Assembly: GCF_006539945.1 (NCBI RefSeq)
Contig: NZ_BJNZ01000026.1
Coordinates: 1-63,360 of the forward strand
DNA from: Cellulosimicrobium cellulans
GTDB lineage: Bacteria; Actinomycetota; Actinomycetes; Actinomycetales; Cellulomonadaceae
Length of the DNA stretch: 63,360 nt
Direction of reading: 5' to 3'
The notes under the pieces are model-generated. The model saw nothing but the letters and a program-made list of their open reading frames with translations. It ran no database searches and was not told the DNA's origin. Below, piece by piece: positions 49,976 to 60,838 of this stretch (positions within the stretch are counted from its first letter, which is position 1; each line of letters begins with the position of its first letter). Position numbers and translations under genes: made by a program.

Positions 49976-51316
49976 GTGAGCGCAGCCACCACCGTCTTCG
50001 TCGCGCGTCTGGCCGGGACCAGCGTGTTCGACCCCATCGGCGACCAGGTCGGACGGGTGCGGGACGTCGTCGTGCTCATCCGGCCCAAGGGCGCGCCCCG
50101 CGCCGTGGGCCTCGTCGTGGAGGTGCCGGGACGACGCCGCGTCTTCCTCCCTCTCACGCGCGTCACGAGCATCGACGCCGGCCAGGTCATCTCCACGGGC
50201 CTGGTGAACATGCGGCGGTTCGAGCAGCGCGCGATGGAGACGCTCGCGGTGAGCGAGCTGCTGGAGCGCACGGTCGAGCTCGTCGACGGGTCGGGCTCGG
50301 CGACGATCGAGGACCTCGCGATCGAGCGGCAGCGCACCGGGGACTGGCTCGTCACCAAGCTGTACGTGCGGCGCAGGGCCCAGCACAAGGGCACGCTCGG
50401 CCTGCGCCGGCGGGGCGACGCCATCGTCGTCGACGTCGGGGCGGTCACCGGCCTCGCGGGCGGCACCGAGGCGCAGGGCGCCGCCATGCTCCTCGCCGCC
50501 TACGACGACCTCAAGCCCGCCGACCTCGCCGACGTCATCCACGACCTGGGCGACACGCGCCGGCTCGAGGTCGCGGGCGCGCTCGACAACGAGCGGCTCG
50601 CCGACGTCCTCGAGGAGCTTCCGGAGGACGACCAGGTCGCGATCCTCTCCGGCCTCGACACCGACCGCGCCGCGGACGTCCTCGAGGCGATGCAGCCCGA
50701 CGACGCGGCGGACCTGCTGCACGAGCTCCCGGAGGCGCAGGCGGCCCAGCTCCTCGAGCTCATGGAGCCGGAGGAGGCACGCGACGTGCGCCGCCTGCTC
50801 GCCTACGCGGAGGACACCGCGGGCGGCCTCATGACCTCCGAGCCGGTCGTGCTCGGCCCCGAGACGACGATCGCCACGGCGCTCGCGCAGATCCGGCGCA
50901 AGGACCTCGCCCCCGCGCTCGCGTCCATGGTGTTCGTCGCGCGCCCCCCGCTCGAGACGCCGACCGGCCGGTTCCTCGGCGTCGCGCACTTCCAGCGGCT
51001 GCTGCGCGAGCCCCCGCACGCCGCCGTCGGGTCGGTGCTCGACTCCGACGTCGAGGGCGTCGCGCCCGACGCCCCGCTGGGGCGCGTCACGCGCATCCTC
51101 GCGACCTACGACCTCCTGTGCGTGCCCGTGCTCGACGCGGAGAAGCGCCTGCTCGGCGCGATCAGCGTCGACGACGTGCTCGACCACATGCTGCCCGACG
51201 ACTGGCGCGAGACGGACGACGACGTGGACACCGAGCAGGCGCGCGCCGCGCTCGCCCCCGGCTCGCTGCCGCGTCCCGCGGCCCGCGGCGGCGCGACGGG
51301 GGTGACCCGTGGCTGA
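49976..51316 (+). CDS. PRC-barrel, MgtE-N and CBS domain protein
   Basis: A 446-residue soluble protein. A PRC-barrel-like N-terminus (RDVVVLIRPKGAPRAVGLVVEV) is followed by the superhelical MgtE N-domain (LADVIHDLGDTRRLEVAGAL repeats) and two CBS motifs (about 300-420). It lacks the membrane pore of MgtE Mg2+ channels. It is therefore probably a cytosolic Mg2+ or nucleotide sensor that acts with another membrane protein; the overlapping DUF1003 gene is the obvious candidate. Confidence 0.87.
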   Translation: MSAATTVFVARLAGTSVFDPIGDQVGRVRDVVVLIRPKGAPRAVGLVVEVPGRRRVFLPLTRVTSIDAGQVISTGLVNMRRFEQRAMETLAVSELLERTVELVDGSGSATIEDLAIERQRTGDWLVTKLYVRRRAQHKGTLGLRRRGDAIVVDVGAVTGLAGGTEAQGAAMLLAAYDDLKPADLADVIHDLGDTRRLEVAGALDNERLADVLEELPEDDQVAILSGLDTDRAADVLEAMQPDDAADLLHELPEAQAAQLLELMEPEEARDVRRLLAYAEDTAGGLMTSEPVVLGPETTIATALAQIRRKDLAPALASMVFVARPPLETPTGRFLGVAHFQRLLREPPHAAVGSVLDSDVEGVAPDAPLGRVTRILATYDLLCVPVLDAEKRLLGAISVDDVLDHMLPDDWRETDDDVDTEQARAALAPGSLPRPAARGGATGVTRG

Positions 51317-51818
51317 CCGCCTCGACACGCCGAAGAGCGCGCGGCGCTCCCTCATCCCGCGGGTCAAGGTCGATCAGGACGCGGTGGGCCGGGCGACCGA
51401 GGGCATCGCCCGGTTCCTCGGCACGCCCCGGTTCCTCGTCTACCTCACCGTGTTCTGCGCGGTGTGGATCATCTGGAACTCGTGGGGGCCGGAGGGCCTG
51501 CGGTTCGACTCCGCGGAGTTCGGGTTCACGGCGCTCACGCTCATGCTCTCGCTCCAGGCGTCGTATGCGGCGCCCCTCATCCTGCTCGCGCAGAACCGCC
51601 AGGACGACCGCGACCGCGTGACCGCCGAGCAGGACCGCCAGCGCGCCGAGCGCAACCTCGCCGACACCGAGTACCTCGCGCGCGAGATGGCCGCCCTGCG
51701 CATCGCGCTGAGCGAGGTCGCCACCCGCGACTTCGTCCGCTCGGAGATCCGCAACCTGCTCGAAGAGCTCGAGGAGAAGTCGACCCGTCCGGCCGACGAC
51801 GAGCCTGCCGACCGCTGA
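51309..51818 (+). CDS. DUF1003 membrane protein
   Basis: A 169-residue protein. Two membrane segments (about 43-60 and 72-93, FLVYLTVFCAVWIIWNSWG and LTLMLSLQASYAAPLILLA) are flanked by a cytosolic helical C-terminus rich in charged residues (NRQDDRDRVTAEQDRQRAER). This is the DUF1003 pattern. It overlaps the MgtE-N/CBS gene by 8 bp. The function is unknown; the pairing suggests a small metal-linked membrane complex. Confidence 0.88.
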   Translation: MADRLDTPKSARRSLIPRVKVDQDAVGRATEGIARFLGTPRFLVYLTVFCAVWIIWNSWGPEGLRFDSAEFGFTALTLMLSLQASYAAPLILLAQNRQDDRDRVTAEQDRQRAERNLADTEYLAREMAALRIALSEVATRDFVRSEIRNLLEELEEKSTRPADDEPADR

Positions 51819-51837
51819 CGTCGAGGTCGCCGGGCCC

Positions 51838-52635
51838 CTACTGCGTCCCCTCGGCCGCCACGCGGCGCAGGCGCTCGACGAGCGCCGGGTCGCCCTCGAC
51901 GGTCAGGCCGGCAGCCGTCCCACGGCCCCACAGCCACAGGTCCAGGGCCCACGCGGGACCGGCCACCTGCGTCGTGGTCGAGCCGGGCAGGTCGACGAGC
52001 TGCGCGACGTCGAGGTCGTACGCGGTGCCCGACTCCGGGCCCGTCCCCGTGAAGCGCCCGAACGCGAGCTCCCAGCTCCGGGGCCTCTCCCCGAACCCGT
52101 CCACGACCACCGACACCGTCGCGCCGTCGGGCGTGAACACGCCCCAGCCGGGCACGCCGTCGACCATGACCGACAGCACCTCGTCGACGCCGTCCGCCGC
52201 GACGACCGGGTCGGCGGGCGTCACGTCCCGACCGGCCGTGAGCTCCGCGTCCGCGCGGTGGATCAGCGCCTCGTGCGCCTGTCGGCGCAGGACCCAGCCG
52301 ACGTGGCGGCCCTCCTCGTGCCACGACCAGCAGGGCTCCTCGGGGTCCCGGCCGGTGAGCGCGGCGACGAGCCGGCTCGTCGAGCGCTGGAGCAGCGCGG
52401 GCAGCTCGGCGTCCGACGACGGGCGGGCGAGCGGGTCGACGTCGTCGCCGTCGAGCCCCCGCCCGGGCGCAGGCCCGACGACGCGCGCCCAGAAGTCCTG
52501 CACCTCCGCGAGGTGGTAGAGCAGGTCCGCTCCCGTCCACTCGGGGCACGACGGCACGCGCGCGTCCGGGAGCGCGCTCCGCACGGCGTCGCCGAACAGC
52601 TCGCTGTCCCGTGCGAGGGAGGCCAGGGCGTCCAT
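51838..52635 (-). CDS. Mycothiol-dependent maleylpyruvate isomerase-like protein
   Basis: A 265-residue DinB-fold protein of the actinobacterial maleylpyruvate isomerase family. It has VPSCPEWTGADLLYHLAEV in the N-terminal helix bundle, where His and nearby residues would bind metal, and a late HEALIHRADAEL. The C-terminal MDMPI domain follows. Family members use mycothiol as cofactor or substrate. Leaderless ATG. Confidence 0.87.
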   Translation of the reverse strand: MDALASLARDSELFGDAVRSALPDARVPSCPEWTGADLLYHLAEVQDFWARVVGPAPGRGLDGDDVDPLARPSSDAELPALLQRSTSRLVAALTGRDPEEPCWSWHEEGRHVGWVLRRQAHEALIHRADAELTAGRDVTPADPVVAADGVDEVLSVMVDGVPGWGVFTPDGATVSVVVDGFGERPRSWELAFGRFTGTGPESGTAYDLDVAQLVDLPGSTTTQVAGPAWALDLWLWGRGTAAGLTVEGDPALVERLRRVAAEGTQ

Positions 52636-52647
52636 CCGAGCACGGTA
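52636..52647 (-). promoter_or_regulatory. Candidate leaderless promoter of isomerase-like gene
   Basis: TACCGT (52642-52647, minus strand) lies exactly 6 nt before the ATG. Confidence 0.65.
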
Positions 52648-52732
52648 GACCCGTTCGGCGCACCACGGCCTGCGATGCCGCTCACGTCCGTCCCGGGACC
52701 TAGGGCCCGGCGGACGGTGCCGCGTGCACGCC

Positions 52733-52744
52733 TACGATGGGTCC
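52733..52744 (+). promoter_or_regulatory. Candidate leaderless promoter of mrp
   Basis: TACGAT (52733-52738) lies exactly 6 nt before the ATG. Confidence 0.65.
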
Positions 52745-53893
52745 ATGCCCGACCCCGCCGCAGACCAGCTCGAGCACGCCGTCCGGCAGGCCCTCTCCGC
52801 GGTCCTCGACCCGGAGATCCGCCGCCCCGTCACGGACCTCGGCATGATCCGCTCGGTCGCGGTCGCGCCCGGTGCGCCGGGCGCGGTCGTGACGGTGGGC
52901 GTGGACCTCACGGTCGCGACGTGCCCCATGCGCGACACCCTGTCGCGCGACGTCGACGCGGCCGTCCGCGCGGTCGACGGCGTGGCGGACGTGCGCGTCG
53001 AGCTGGGCGTCATGAGCGCGGAGCAGCGCGCGGAGCTGCGCACGATGCTGCGCGGCGGCGTGGGCGAGCCCGAGATCCCGTTCGCGAAGCCGGAGTCGCT
53101 GACGCGGGTCTACGCGATCGCGTCGGGCAAGGGCGGGGTGGGCAAGTCGTCCGTCACGGCGAACCTCGCGGTCGCGCTCGCGGCCCAGGGTCTCGAGGTC
53201 GGCGTCGTCGACGCGGACATCTACGGGTTCTCCATCCCGCGCATGCTGGGCGTCGACCGGCAGCCCACGCGCGTCGACAACATGCTGCTGCCGCCGATCG
53301 CGCACGGCGTGAAGGTCGTCTCGATCGGCATGTTCGTCCCGCCCGGCCAGCCGGTCGTGTGGCGCGGACCGATGCTGCACCGCGCCCTCCAGCAGTTCCT
53401 CGCGGACGTCTTCTGGGGCGATCTCGACGTGCTGCTCCTCGACCTGCCGCCCGGGACGGGCGACATCGCGATCTCCGTGGCGCAGCTCCTGCCGGGCAGC
53501 GAGATCGTCGTGGTCACGACACCGCAGGTCGCGGCCGCCGAGGTCGCGGAGCGCGCGGGCTCGGTCGCCACGCAGACGCAGCAGGGCGTCGTGGGCGTCG
53601 TCGAGAACATGTCGTGGCTCGAGCAGCCGGACGGGTCGCGGCTGGAGGTCTTCGGGTCCGGCGGCGGCGAGCGCGTCGCCGCGAACCTGTCGCGCGCCAC
53701 GGGCACCACCGTCCCGCTCCTCGGCCAGGTCCCCCTCGACGTGTCGCTGCGCGAGGCCGGCGACGGCGGTACCCCGGTGGTCCTCGCCGACCCCGGTTCG
53801 CCCGCGGCCGTCGCGCTGCACGACGTCGCCCTCGGCCTCGCGCGCCGGCCGCGCGGTCTCGCGGGCCGCTCGCTCGGCGTCACGGTGGTCTGA
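52745..53893 (+). CDS. mrp: Mrp/ApbC iron-sulfur cluster carrier ATPase
   Basis: A 382-residue P-loop NTPase. A N-terminal MIP18-like domain (1-95, SAVLDPEIRRPVTDLGM) precedes the deviant Walker A SGKGGVGKSS, the DADIYG Walker A-prime and LLLDLPPGTGD. It delivers Fe-S clusters to apoproteins in the cytosol. The C-terminal CxxC of some Mrp proteins is absent. ATG start chosen from the leaderless spacing rather than an upstream in-frame ATG at 52724. Confidence 0.93.
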   Translation: MPDPAADQLEHAVRQALSAVLDPEIRRPVTDLGMIRSVAVAPGAPGAVVTVGVDLTVATCPMRDTLSRDVDAAVRAVDGVADVRVELGVMSAEQRAELRTMLRGGVGEPEIPFAKPESLTRVYAIASGKGGVGKSSVTANLAVALAAQGLEVGVVDADIYGFSIPRMLGVDRQPTRVDNMLLPPIAHGVKVVSIGMFVPPGQPVVWRGPMLHRALQQFLADVFWGDLDVLLLDLPPGTGDIAISVAQLLPGSEIVVVTTPQVAAAEVAERAGSVATQTQQGVVGVVENMSWLEQPDGSRLEVFGSGGGERVAANLSRATGTTVPLLGQVPLDVSLREAGDGGTPVVLADPGSPAAVALHDVALGLARRPRGLAGRSLGVTVV

Positions 53894-54154
53894 CCGAGGC
53901 CGGTCGGACCGGGCCCGCGGGTCGTCGACGTAGGGCCACCGGGCCTCCACCGCCCCATGGGGTGCCCTGCCTTCTCCCAGTGCGCCTCCGCCCGTTACCG
54001 GACAGTGACCCCACGGTGGAGAGATCACGACAGAACTCCGCCCCAGGGATGACGACGCCCGCACACCCCGCCCCCTAGCCTCGGGCTGGGCGTCCACCCG
54101 CCCGCCGCGCAGCGCCCGCTCGCCGTCCGCCACCGTCGCCCCAGGAGCCCGCAC

Positions 54155-55186
54155 GTGGGTATCACCCGCCGGTTCGTCTTCCCCGCCCTCCGCATCGTCA
54201 TCTGGGGGGTCATCGCCACCGCGCTCGCCGTGATCGCCTTCCGTTCCGCTCCCGAACCGCCCGCCGACCCGGCCGCCCCCTCCGCCGAGCTCGTCGAGCC
54301 CCGCGTGGCCGTGACCACCGGCGACGTCACGAACACCGTGACCCTGACCGGGCAGATCGTCGCCGACCCGGCGGCCCCGCAGAAGGTCACCCAGCGGGGC
54401 GTCGTGACGGCCGTGCACGCCACGCCCGGCGACGTCGTCGAGGCCGGGGCGCCGCTCCTCGAGGTGACCCTCGAGGAGCCCCGCGAGCCCCTGACCGAGA
54501 CCGACCCGGAGACCGGCGAGGTCACGGTCACCGAGCGCCGGCCGAAGGTGACGAGGGAGACCGTCAAGTCCACCACCGCCGGCACGATCGCCACGTTCAC
54601 GGCCCTGAAGGACCAGGAGGTCGCGGTCGGGGAGGACTTCGCGTCGGTCTCCCCCGGCACGCTCTCCGTCACGGGCAGCATGGTCGCCGAGCAGCAGTTC
54701 CGCCTGCTCCAGATCCCGACCGAGGCGACCGTCACCGTCACCGGTGGGCCCGCCCCGTTCACCTGCACCAACCTCCGCCTGGGCACGGCCGCCGCTCCCG
54801 CCGGGGCGCCCGAGGAGGGCGCGACCGACCCCGCCGCGGGCGCGACCTCGGCGAGCGTCACGTGCGCCGTCCCGGGCGACGTCACCGTCTTCGCCGGGCT
54901 CGCGGCCGAGCTCGAGATCACCGCGGGCTCGGTCGAGGGCGCCCTCGTCGTCCCCGTGACCGCGGTCCTGGGCCGGGTCGAGCAGGGCAAGGTGTGGGTC
55001 GTCGGCGCGGACGGCGAGCCCGAGGAGCGCGCCGTCACGCTCGGCCTCACGGACGGCAGCGTCGTGCAGGTCACCGAGGGGCTCGCCGAGGGCGACGAGG
55101 TCCTCGAGTTCGTGCCCGGCCAGGACGTCGTACCTGTCATGGACGGCATGACGGGCGTCGACGACAGCGGAGAGGCCGGCTACTGA
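54155..55186 (+). CDS. Membrane-fusion adaptor (HlyD/MacA-like)
   Basis: A 343-residue adaptor. One N-terminal membrane helix (about 9-30) is followed by a beta-barrel/lipoyl-like region (around VVTAVHATPGDVVEAGAPLLEVTL) and a C-terminal domain. It links the ABC permease and ATPase of the operon to export across the envelope in a Gram-positive. GTG start with AGGAG 7 nt upstream; TAGCCT at 54076-54081 is a candidate -10, giving a leader of about 70 nt. The 260-bp gap before it (53894-54154) holds only this promoter. The stop TGA overlaps the next ATG by one base. Confidence 0.85.
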   Translation: MGITRRFVFPALRIVIWGVIATALAVIAFRSAPEPPADPAAPSAELVEPRVAVTTGDVTNTVTLTGQIVADPAAPQKVTQRGVVTAVHATPGDVVEAGAPLLEVTLEEPREPLTETDPETGEVTVTERRPKVTRETVKSTTAGTIATFTALKDQEVAVGEDFASVSPGTLSVTGSMVAEQQFRLLQIPTEATVTVTGGPAPFTCTNLRLGTAAAPAGAPEEGATDPAAGATSASVTCAVPGDVTVFAGLAAELEITAGSVEGALVVPVTAVLGRVEQGKVWVVGADGEPEERAVTLGLTDGSVVQVTEGLAEGDEVLEFVPGQDVVPVMDGMTGVDDSGEAGY

Positions 55187-56082
55187 TGAGCCTGCTGGAG
55201 CTCGGCGGGGTCGCCCGCTCGGTGCTGCTGCCCGACGACCGGGAGCTCGAGATCCTGCGCGGCATCGACCTCACGGTCGCCGCGGGCGAGCACGTCTCGA
55301 TCGTCGGCCGCTCGGGCACCGGCAAGTCCACCCTCCTCAACATCCTCGGGCTCCTCGACACCCCGACGGGCGGGGAGTACCTGCTCGACGGCGTCCCCAT
55401 CGGCCGGCTCTCCGGCCGCGCCCGGGCGCGGCGCCGCGGCACGGACTTCGGGTTCGTGTTCCAGCAGTTCAACCTGCTCCAGGGCCGCACGGCGCTCGAG
55501 AACGTCGTCGCACCGCTGCTGTACGCGCGCGGACGGCAGTTCTGGCAGCGCCGGACGCTCGCCGCGGAGATGCTCGAACGGGTCGGCCTCGGCGACCGCC
55601 TCGACACGCGCCCGGAGAAGCTCTCGGGCGGGGAGCAGCAGCGCGTCGCCATCGCCCGCGCGCTCGTGCGCGTGCCGCGCGTGATCCTCGCGGACGAGCC
55701 GACCGGCGCGCTCGACGTCGACACCGGCAGCGAGGTCATGGACCTGCTGGACACCATCGCGCGCGAGAACGGGTCGGCGCTCATCGCCATCACGCACGAC
55801 CTCGCCGTCGCGTCGCGCGCGGCCCGGCAGTTCCGTCTCGCCGACGGCGTGCTCGCACCGATCGCCATCAGTGCGCGCAGCGCGGGGTCGCTCGCCGCGC
55901 TCGAGGCGACGAGCGGGGACGGCGCGCGCCCGGGCACCGGCGGCGTCGGGCCCTCCGGTCCGGGCGCGCACGACGACACCGCGCCGCACGCGCTCGAGGC
56001 CGGCGACGACCAGGCGGAGCACGTCGCCCGCCCGCTGGTCGCCTCGCACGGCGCGCCCCCGCGGACGGGGGACGCCGCGTGA
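55186..56082 (+). CDS. MacB-type ABC transporter ATP-binding protein
   Basis: A 298-residue ATPase of the MacB/LolD type. Walker A GRSGTGKST (about 40-48), signature LSGGEQQRVAIARAL and Walker B VILADEPTGALD are present. A 70-residue low-complexity C-terminal tail is unusual for the family. TGATG overlap with the adaptor gene and GTGA overlap with the permease gene tie the operon together. Confidence 0.92.
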   Translation: MSLLELGGVARSVLLPDDRELEILRGIDLTVAAGEHVSIVGRSGTGKSTLLNILGLLDTPTGGEYLLDGVPIGRLSGRARARRRGTDFGFVFQQFNLLQGRTALENVVAPLLYARGRQFWQRRTLAAEMLERVGLGDRLDTRPEKLSGGEQQRVAIARALVRVPRVILADEPTGALDVDTGSEVMDLLDTIARENGSALIAITHDLAVASRAARQFRLADGVLAPIAISARSAGSLAALEATSGDGARPGTGGVGPSGPGAHDDTAPHALEAGDDQAEHVARPLVASHGAPPRTGDAA

Positions 56083-57290
56083 CCGGGGTCGTCGGCGCGG
56101 TCCTCGAGGCGTGGGACGAGCTCCGCGTCCACAAGGTGCGCGTCCTGCTCGCACTCGTCGGCGTCGCCGTCGCGGTCTGCGCGATCACCGCGATCTCCGC
56201 GGCCGGCGAGATGCTGCGCCAGGTCTCCGCCGAGCAGAACGACCGGTGGAACGGGCGCGCCGCGACGCTCCAGGTGTCGGCGTGGCCGACGGGCGAGGGC
56301 GGGAGCGTCATGCCCGCTCCCGAGGAGTACGAGCGCGTGTTCGACGAGGTCGTCGAGCGCTACGCGATCGGCTACTCGTCGATGCTGCGCGACGCGCCCG
56401 CACCCGTCCGCTTCCCCGACGGCACGCGCGAGGTCTACACGACCGGCGTCGAGGCCGACTGGGCCACGATGCACCGCTTCGAGGTGACGTCGGGCCGGTG
56501 GTTCACGGATGCCGACGCCGACCGCCTCGCCCCCGCTCTCGTCGTCAACCAGGCGTTCCTCGACGCGCTCGGCGGCGTGACCGTCGCGGAGCACCCGACC
56601 GTGACGATCGGGGGCGACAACCCGGTGGTCGCGACCGTCGTCGGGGCGTTCCCCGACGACTGGCCGCAGGCCGAGCCGCAGGCCTACGTCCTCGTGGACG
56701 CCCAGTCGGCCTGGGTCACGCCCGAGTCGCTCGAGATGACCGGCCCTCCGCGACTCGAGCTGTGGGTCCCCGACGACCTCGCCGACGGGCTCGTCGAGGC
56801 GATCCAGCGCGACGTCGCCGGGGCGCTCGGCGGCACGCAGGCCGACGTCTTCCGGTCGGACTCGGCGGGCTACGCCGTCGTCGACGGCGCCATCCGCTGG
56901 GTCGTGCTCGGCGTCAGCGTGATCGCGCTCCTGCTCGGCGGGCTCGGGCTCGTCAACATCGCGCTCGTCACCGTGCGGTACCGCATCCGCGAGATCGGGA
57001 TCCGCCGGAGCTTCGGCGCGAGCTCAGGACGCGTCTTCTTCTCCGTGATGATGGAGAGCGTCGTCGCGACGACCGTCGCAGGCGTGCTGGGCGTGACCGT
57101 CGCGGTCGTCGCTCTCCACAACGTCCCGCTCGACGCACTCATGGGCTCGGCCGTCCAGGACGCCCCCGGCTTCCCGTTCTCCGCCGCGGTGACGGGCATG
57201 CTCGCCGCCGTCGGGATCGGAGCGCTCGCGGGTCTCCTCCCGGCGCTCGTCGCCGTCCGGGTCAAGGTGATCGACGCGATCCGCTACTGA
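56079..57290 (+). CDS. MacB/FtsX-type ABC transporter permease
   Basis: A 403-residue permease. A N-terminal membrane helix (about 22-41), a large extracytoplasmic MacB-PCD-like domain, and three C-terminal membrane helices (about 265-395) with the FtsX core RYRIREIGIRRSFGASSGRV. With the adaptor and ATPase it forms a mechanotransmission-type complex that could export peptides or antibiotics. Substrate unknown. GTG start in a 4-bp overlap. Confidence 0.9.
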   Translation: MTGVVGAVLEAWDELRVHKVRVLLALVGVAVAVCAITAISAAGEMLRQVSAEQNDRWNGRAATLQVSAWPTGEGGSVMPAPEEYERVFDEVVERYAIGYSSMLRDAPAPVRFPDGTREVYTTGVEADWATMHRFEVTSGRWFTDADADRLAPALVVNQAFLDALGGVTVAEHPTVTIGGDNPVVATVVGAFPDDWPQAEPQAYVLVDAQSAWVTPESLEMTGPPRLELWVPDDLADGLVEAIQRDVAGALGGTQADVFRSDSAGYAVVDGAIRWVVLGVSVIALLLGGLGLVNIALVTVRYRIREIGIRRSFGASSGRVFFSVMMESVVATTVAGVLGVTVAVVALHNVPLDALMGSAVQDAPGFPFSAAVTGMLAAVGIGALAGLLPALVAVRVKVIDAIRY

Positions 57291-57293
57291 CCC

Positions 57294-57327
57294 GGGCGGC
57301 CGGTCCGGCCTGTCGGGCCGGCCGCCC
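57294..57327 (+). terminator. Terminator of the exporter operon
   Basis: GGGCGGCCGG (57294-57303) pairs perfectly with CCGGCCGCCC (57318-57327), with a further C-G pair inside the 14-nt loop. No U tract. Confidence 0.65.
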
Positions 57328-57334
57328 GGCCGCG

Positions 57335-57364
57335 ATGTTCGGTCATGTTCGATCGTGTTGGATT
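57335..57364 (+). promoter_or_regulatory. Three 10-bp direct repeats upstream of deoR
   Basis: ATGTTCGGTC, ATGTTCGATC and GTGTTGGATT follow each other with no gap at 57335, 57345 and 57355. The 10-bp period equals one DNA turn. The third copy overlaps the -35 box TTGGAT. Direct-repeat operators are typical of DeoR regulators, so this is a likely autoregulatory and gal-operon control site. Confidence 0.65.
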
Positions 57365-57392
57365 TCTCGGCGATGTGGACAATACTGTTCGC
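57358..57392 (+). promoter_or_regulatory. Promoter of deoR-galTK operon
   Basis: TTGGAT (57358-57363), 17 nt, AATACT (57381-57386), then 6 nt to the ATG. TACTGT (57383-57388) is an alternative -10. Either makes the transcript start at or next to the ATG. Confidence 0.6.
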
Positions 57393-58166
57393 ATGCTCGC
57401 CTCACAGCGCCAGGAGCGCATCCTCGCGGAGATCCGGGATCACGGCGCGGTCCGCATCGGCGACCTGACCCGGGAGCTCGGGGTGTCGGACATGACGATC
57501 CGGCGCGACCTCGTCGAGCTCGCCGACCAGGGCCTGGTCCGCAAGGTCCACGGGGGCGCCGTCGCCCCGCACACCACCGCGCACGAGCCGGGCTTCGCCG
57601 CCAAGAGCTCGCGCGAGGCCGCGGAGAAGGAGGCCATCGCGACGGCCGCCGCTCGCCTCATCACCGCGAACGCGTCGGTCGCGCTGAGCGCCGGCACGAC
57701 GACCCACCTGCTCGCCGCCCGCATCGCCGCGGACCCCGCGCTGCGCCCCCTGACGGTCGTCACGAACTCCCTCCCGGTCGCCGAGATCCTGCACCGGGCG
57801 AACGACCCGCGCCTGGAGACGATCCTCACGGGCGGCAGCCGCACCCCGTCCGACGCGCTCGTCGGCCCGCTCGCGGAGGCCGCGCTCGCGGGCCTGCGCG
57901 TCGACCTCGCGTTCGTCGGGGCGCACGGCGTGGACCCGGAGATCGGGCTCACGACCCCGAACCTGGACGAGGCCGCGACCAATCGCGCGCTCATCGAGTC
58001 CGCGGGCCGCACCGTCGTCCTCGCCGACCACACGAAGTGGCACACGACAGGGCTGCGCGTCTTCGCGACGTTCGCGGACGTGGACGTCCTCGTCACCGAC
58101 GCCGGGCTCGCCGAGGGCGAGCGCGGCCGGGTCCAGGACCTCGTCGAGCAGCTCGTCGTCGCCTGA
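57393..58166 (+). CDS. DeoR-family transcriptional regulator of galactose genes
   Basis: A 257-residue sugar-responsive repressor. The winged helix (6-58) reads [20 protein letters not shown] and [22 protein letters not shown]. The C-terminal phosphosugar-binding domain has [23 protein letters not shown] and [15 protein letters not shown], typical of the family. ATG was chosen over an in-frame ATG at 57345, which would place the direct repeats inside the coding sequence. It precedes galTK by 54 bp and presumably senses a galactose-derived phosphosugar. Confidence 0.92.
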   Translation: MLASQRQERILAEIRDHGAVRIGDLTRELGVSDMTIRRDLVELADQGLVRKVHGGAVAPHTTAHEPGFAAKSSREAAEKEAIATAAARLITANASVALSAGTTTHLLAARIAADPALRPLTVVTNSLPVAEILHRANDPRLETILTGGSRTPSDALVGPLAEAALAGLRVDLAFVGAHGVDPEIGLTTPNLDEAATNRALIESAGRTVVLADHTKWHTTGLRVFATFADVDVLVTDAGLAEGERGRVQDLVEQLVVA

Positions 58167-58220
58167 CGGCGGACCGCAGCCGCCGCCTCCCCACCGCACC
58201 GCGATCGGAACACCGCACGC

Positions 58221-60743
<2,523 letters not shown>

Positions 60744-60765
60744 CGCGCGCACGACCTCACACGCC

Positions 60766-60824
60766 GCCGAACACGACATGAGGGTCGCTATGTGGCACAT
60801 GACGCCCCTCATGTCGTGTTCGGC
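60766..60824. repeat. Palindromic repeat, copy 2
   Basis: GCCGAACACGACATGAGGG (60766-60784) and its perfect reverse complement (60806-60824) flank a 21-nt spacer that itself contains ATGTG-G-CACAT. The arm matches the element at 8860-8915. It lies between the convergent galTK and xthA genes and could also terminate both. Confidence 0.82.
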
Positions 60825-60838
60825 GGGAGCGGAAGGTC

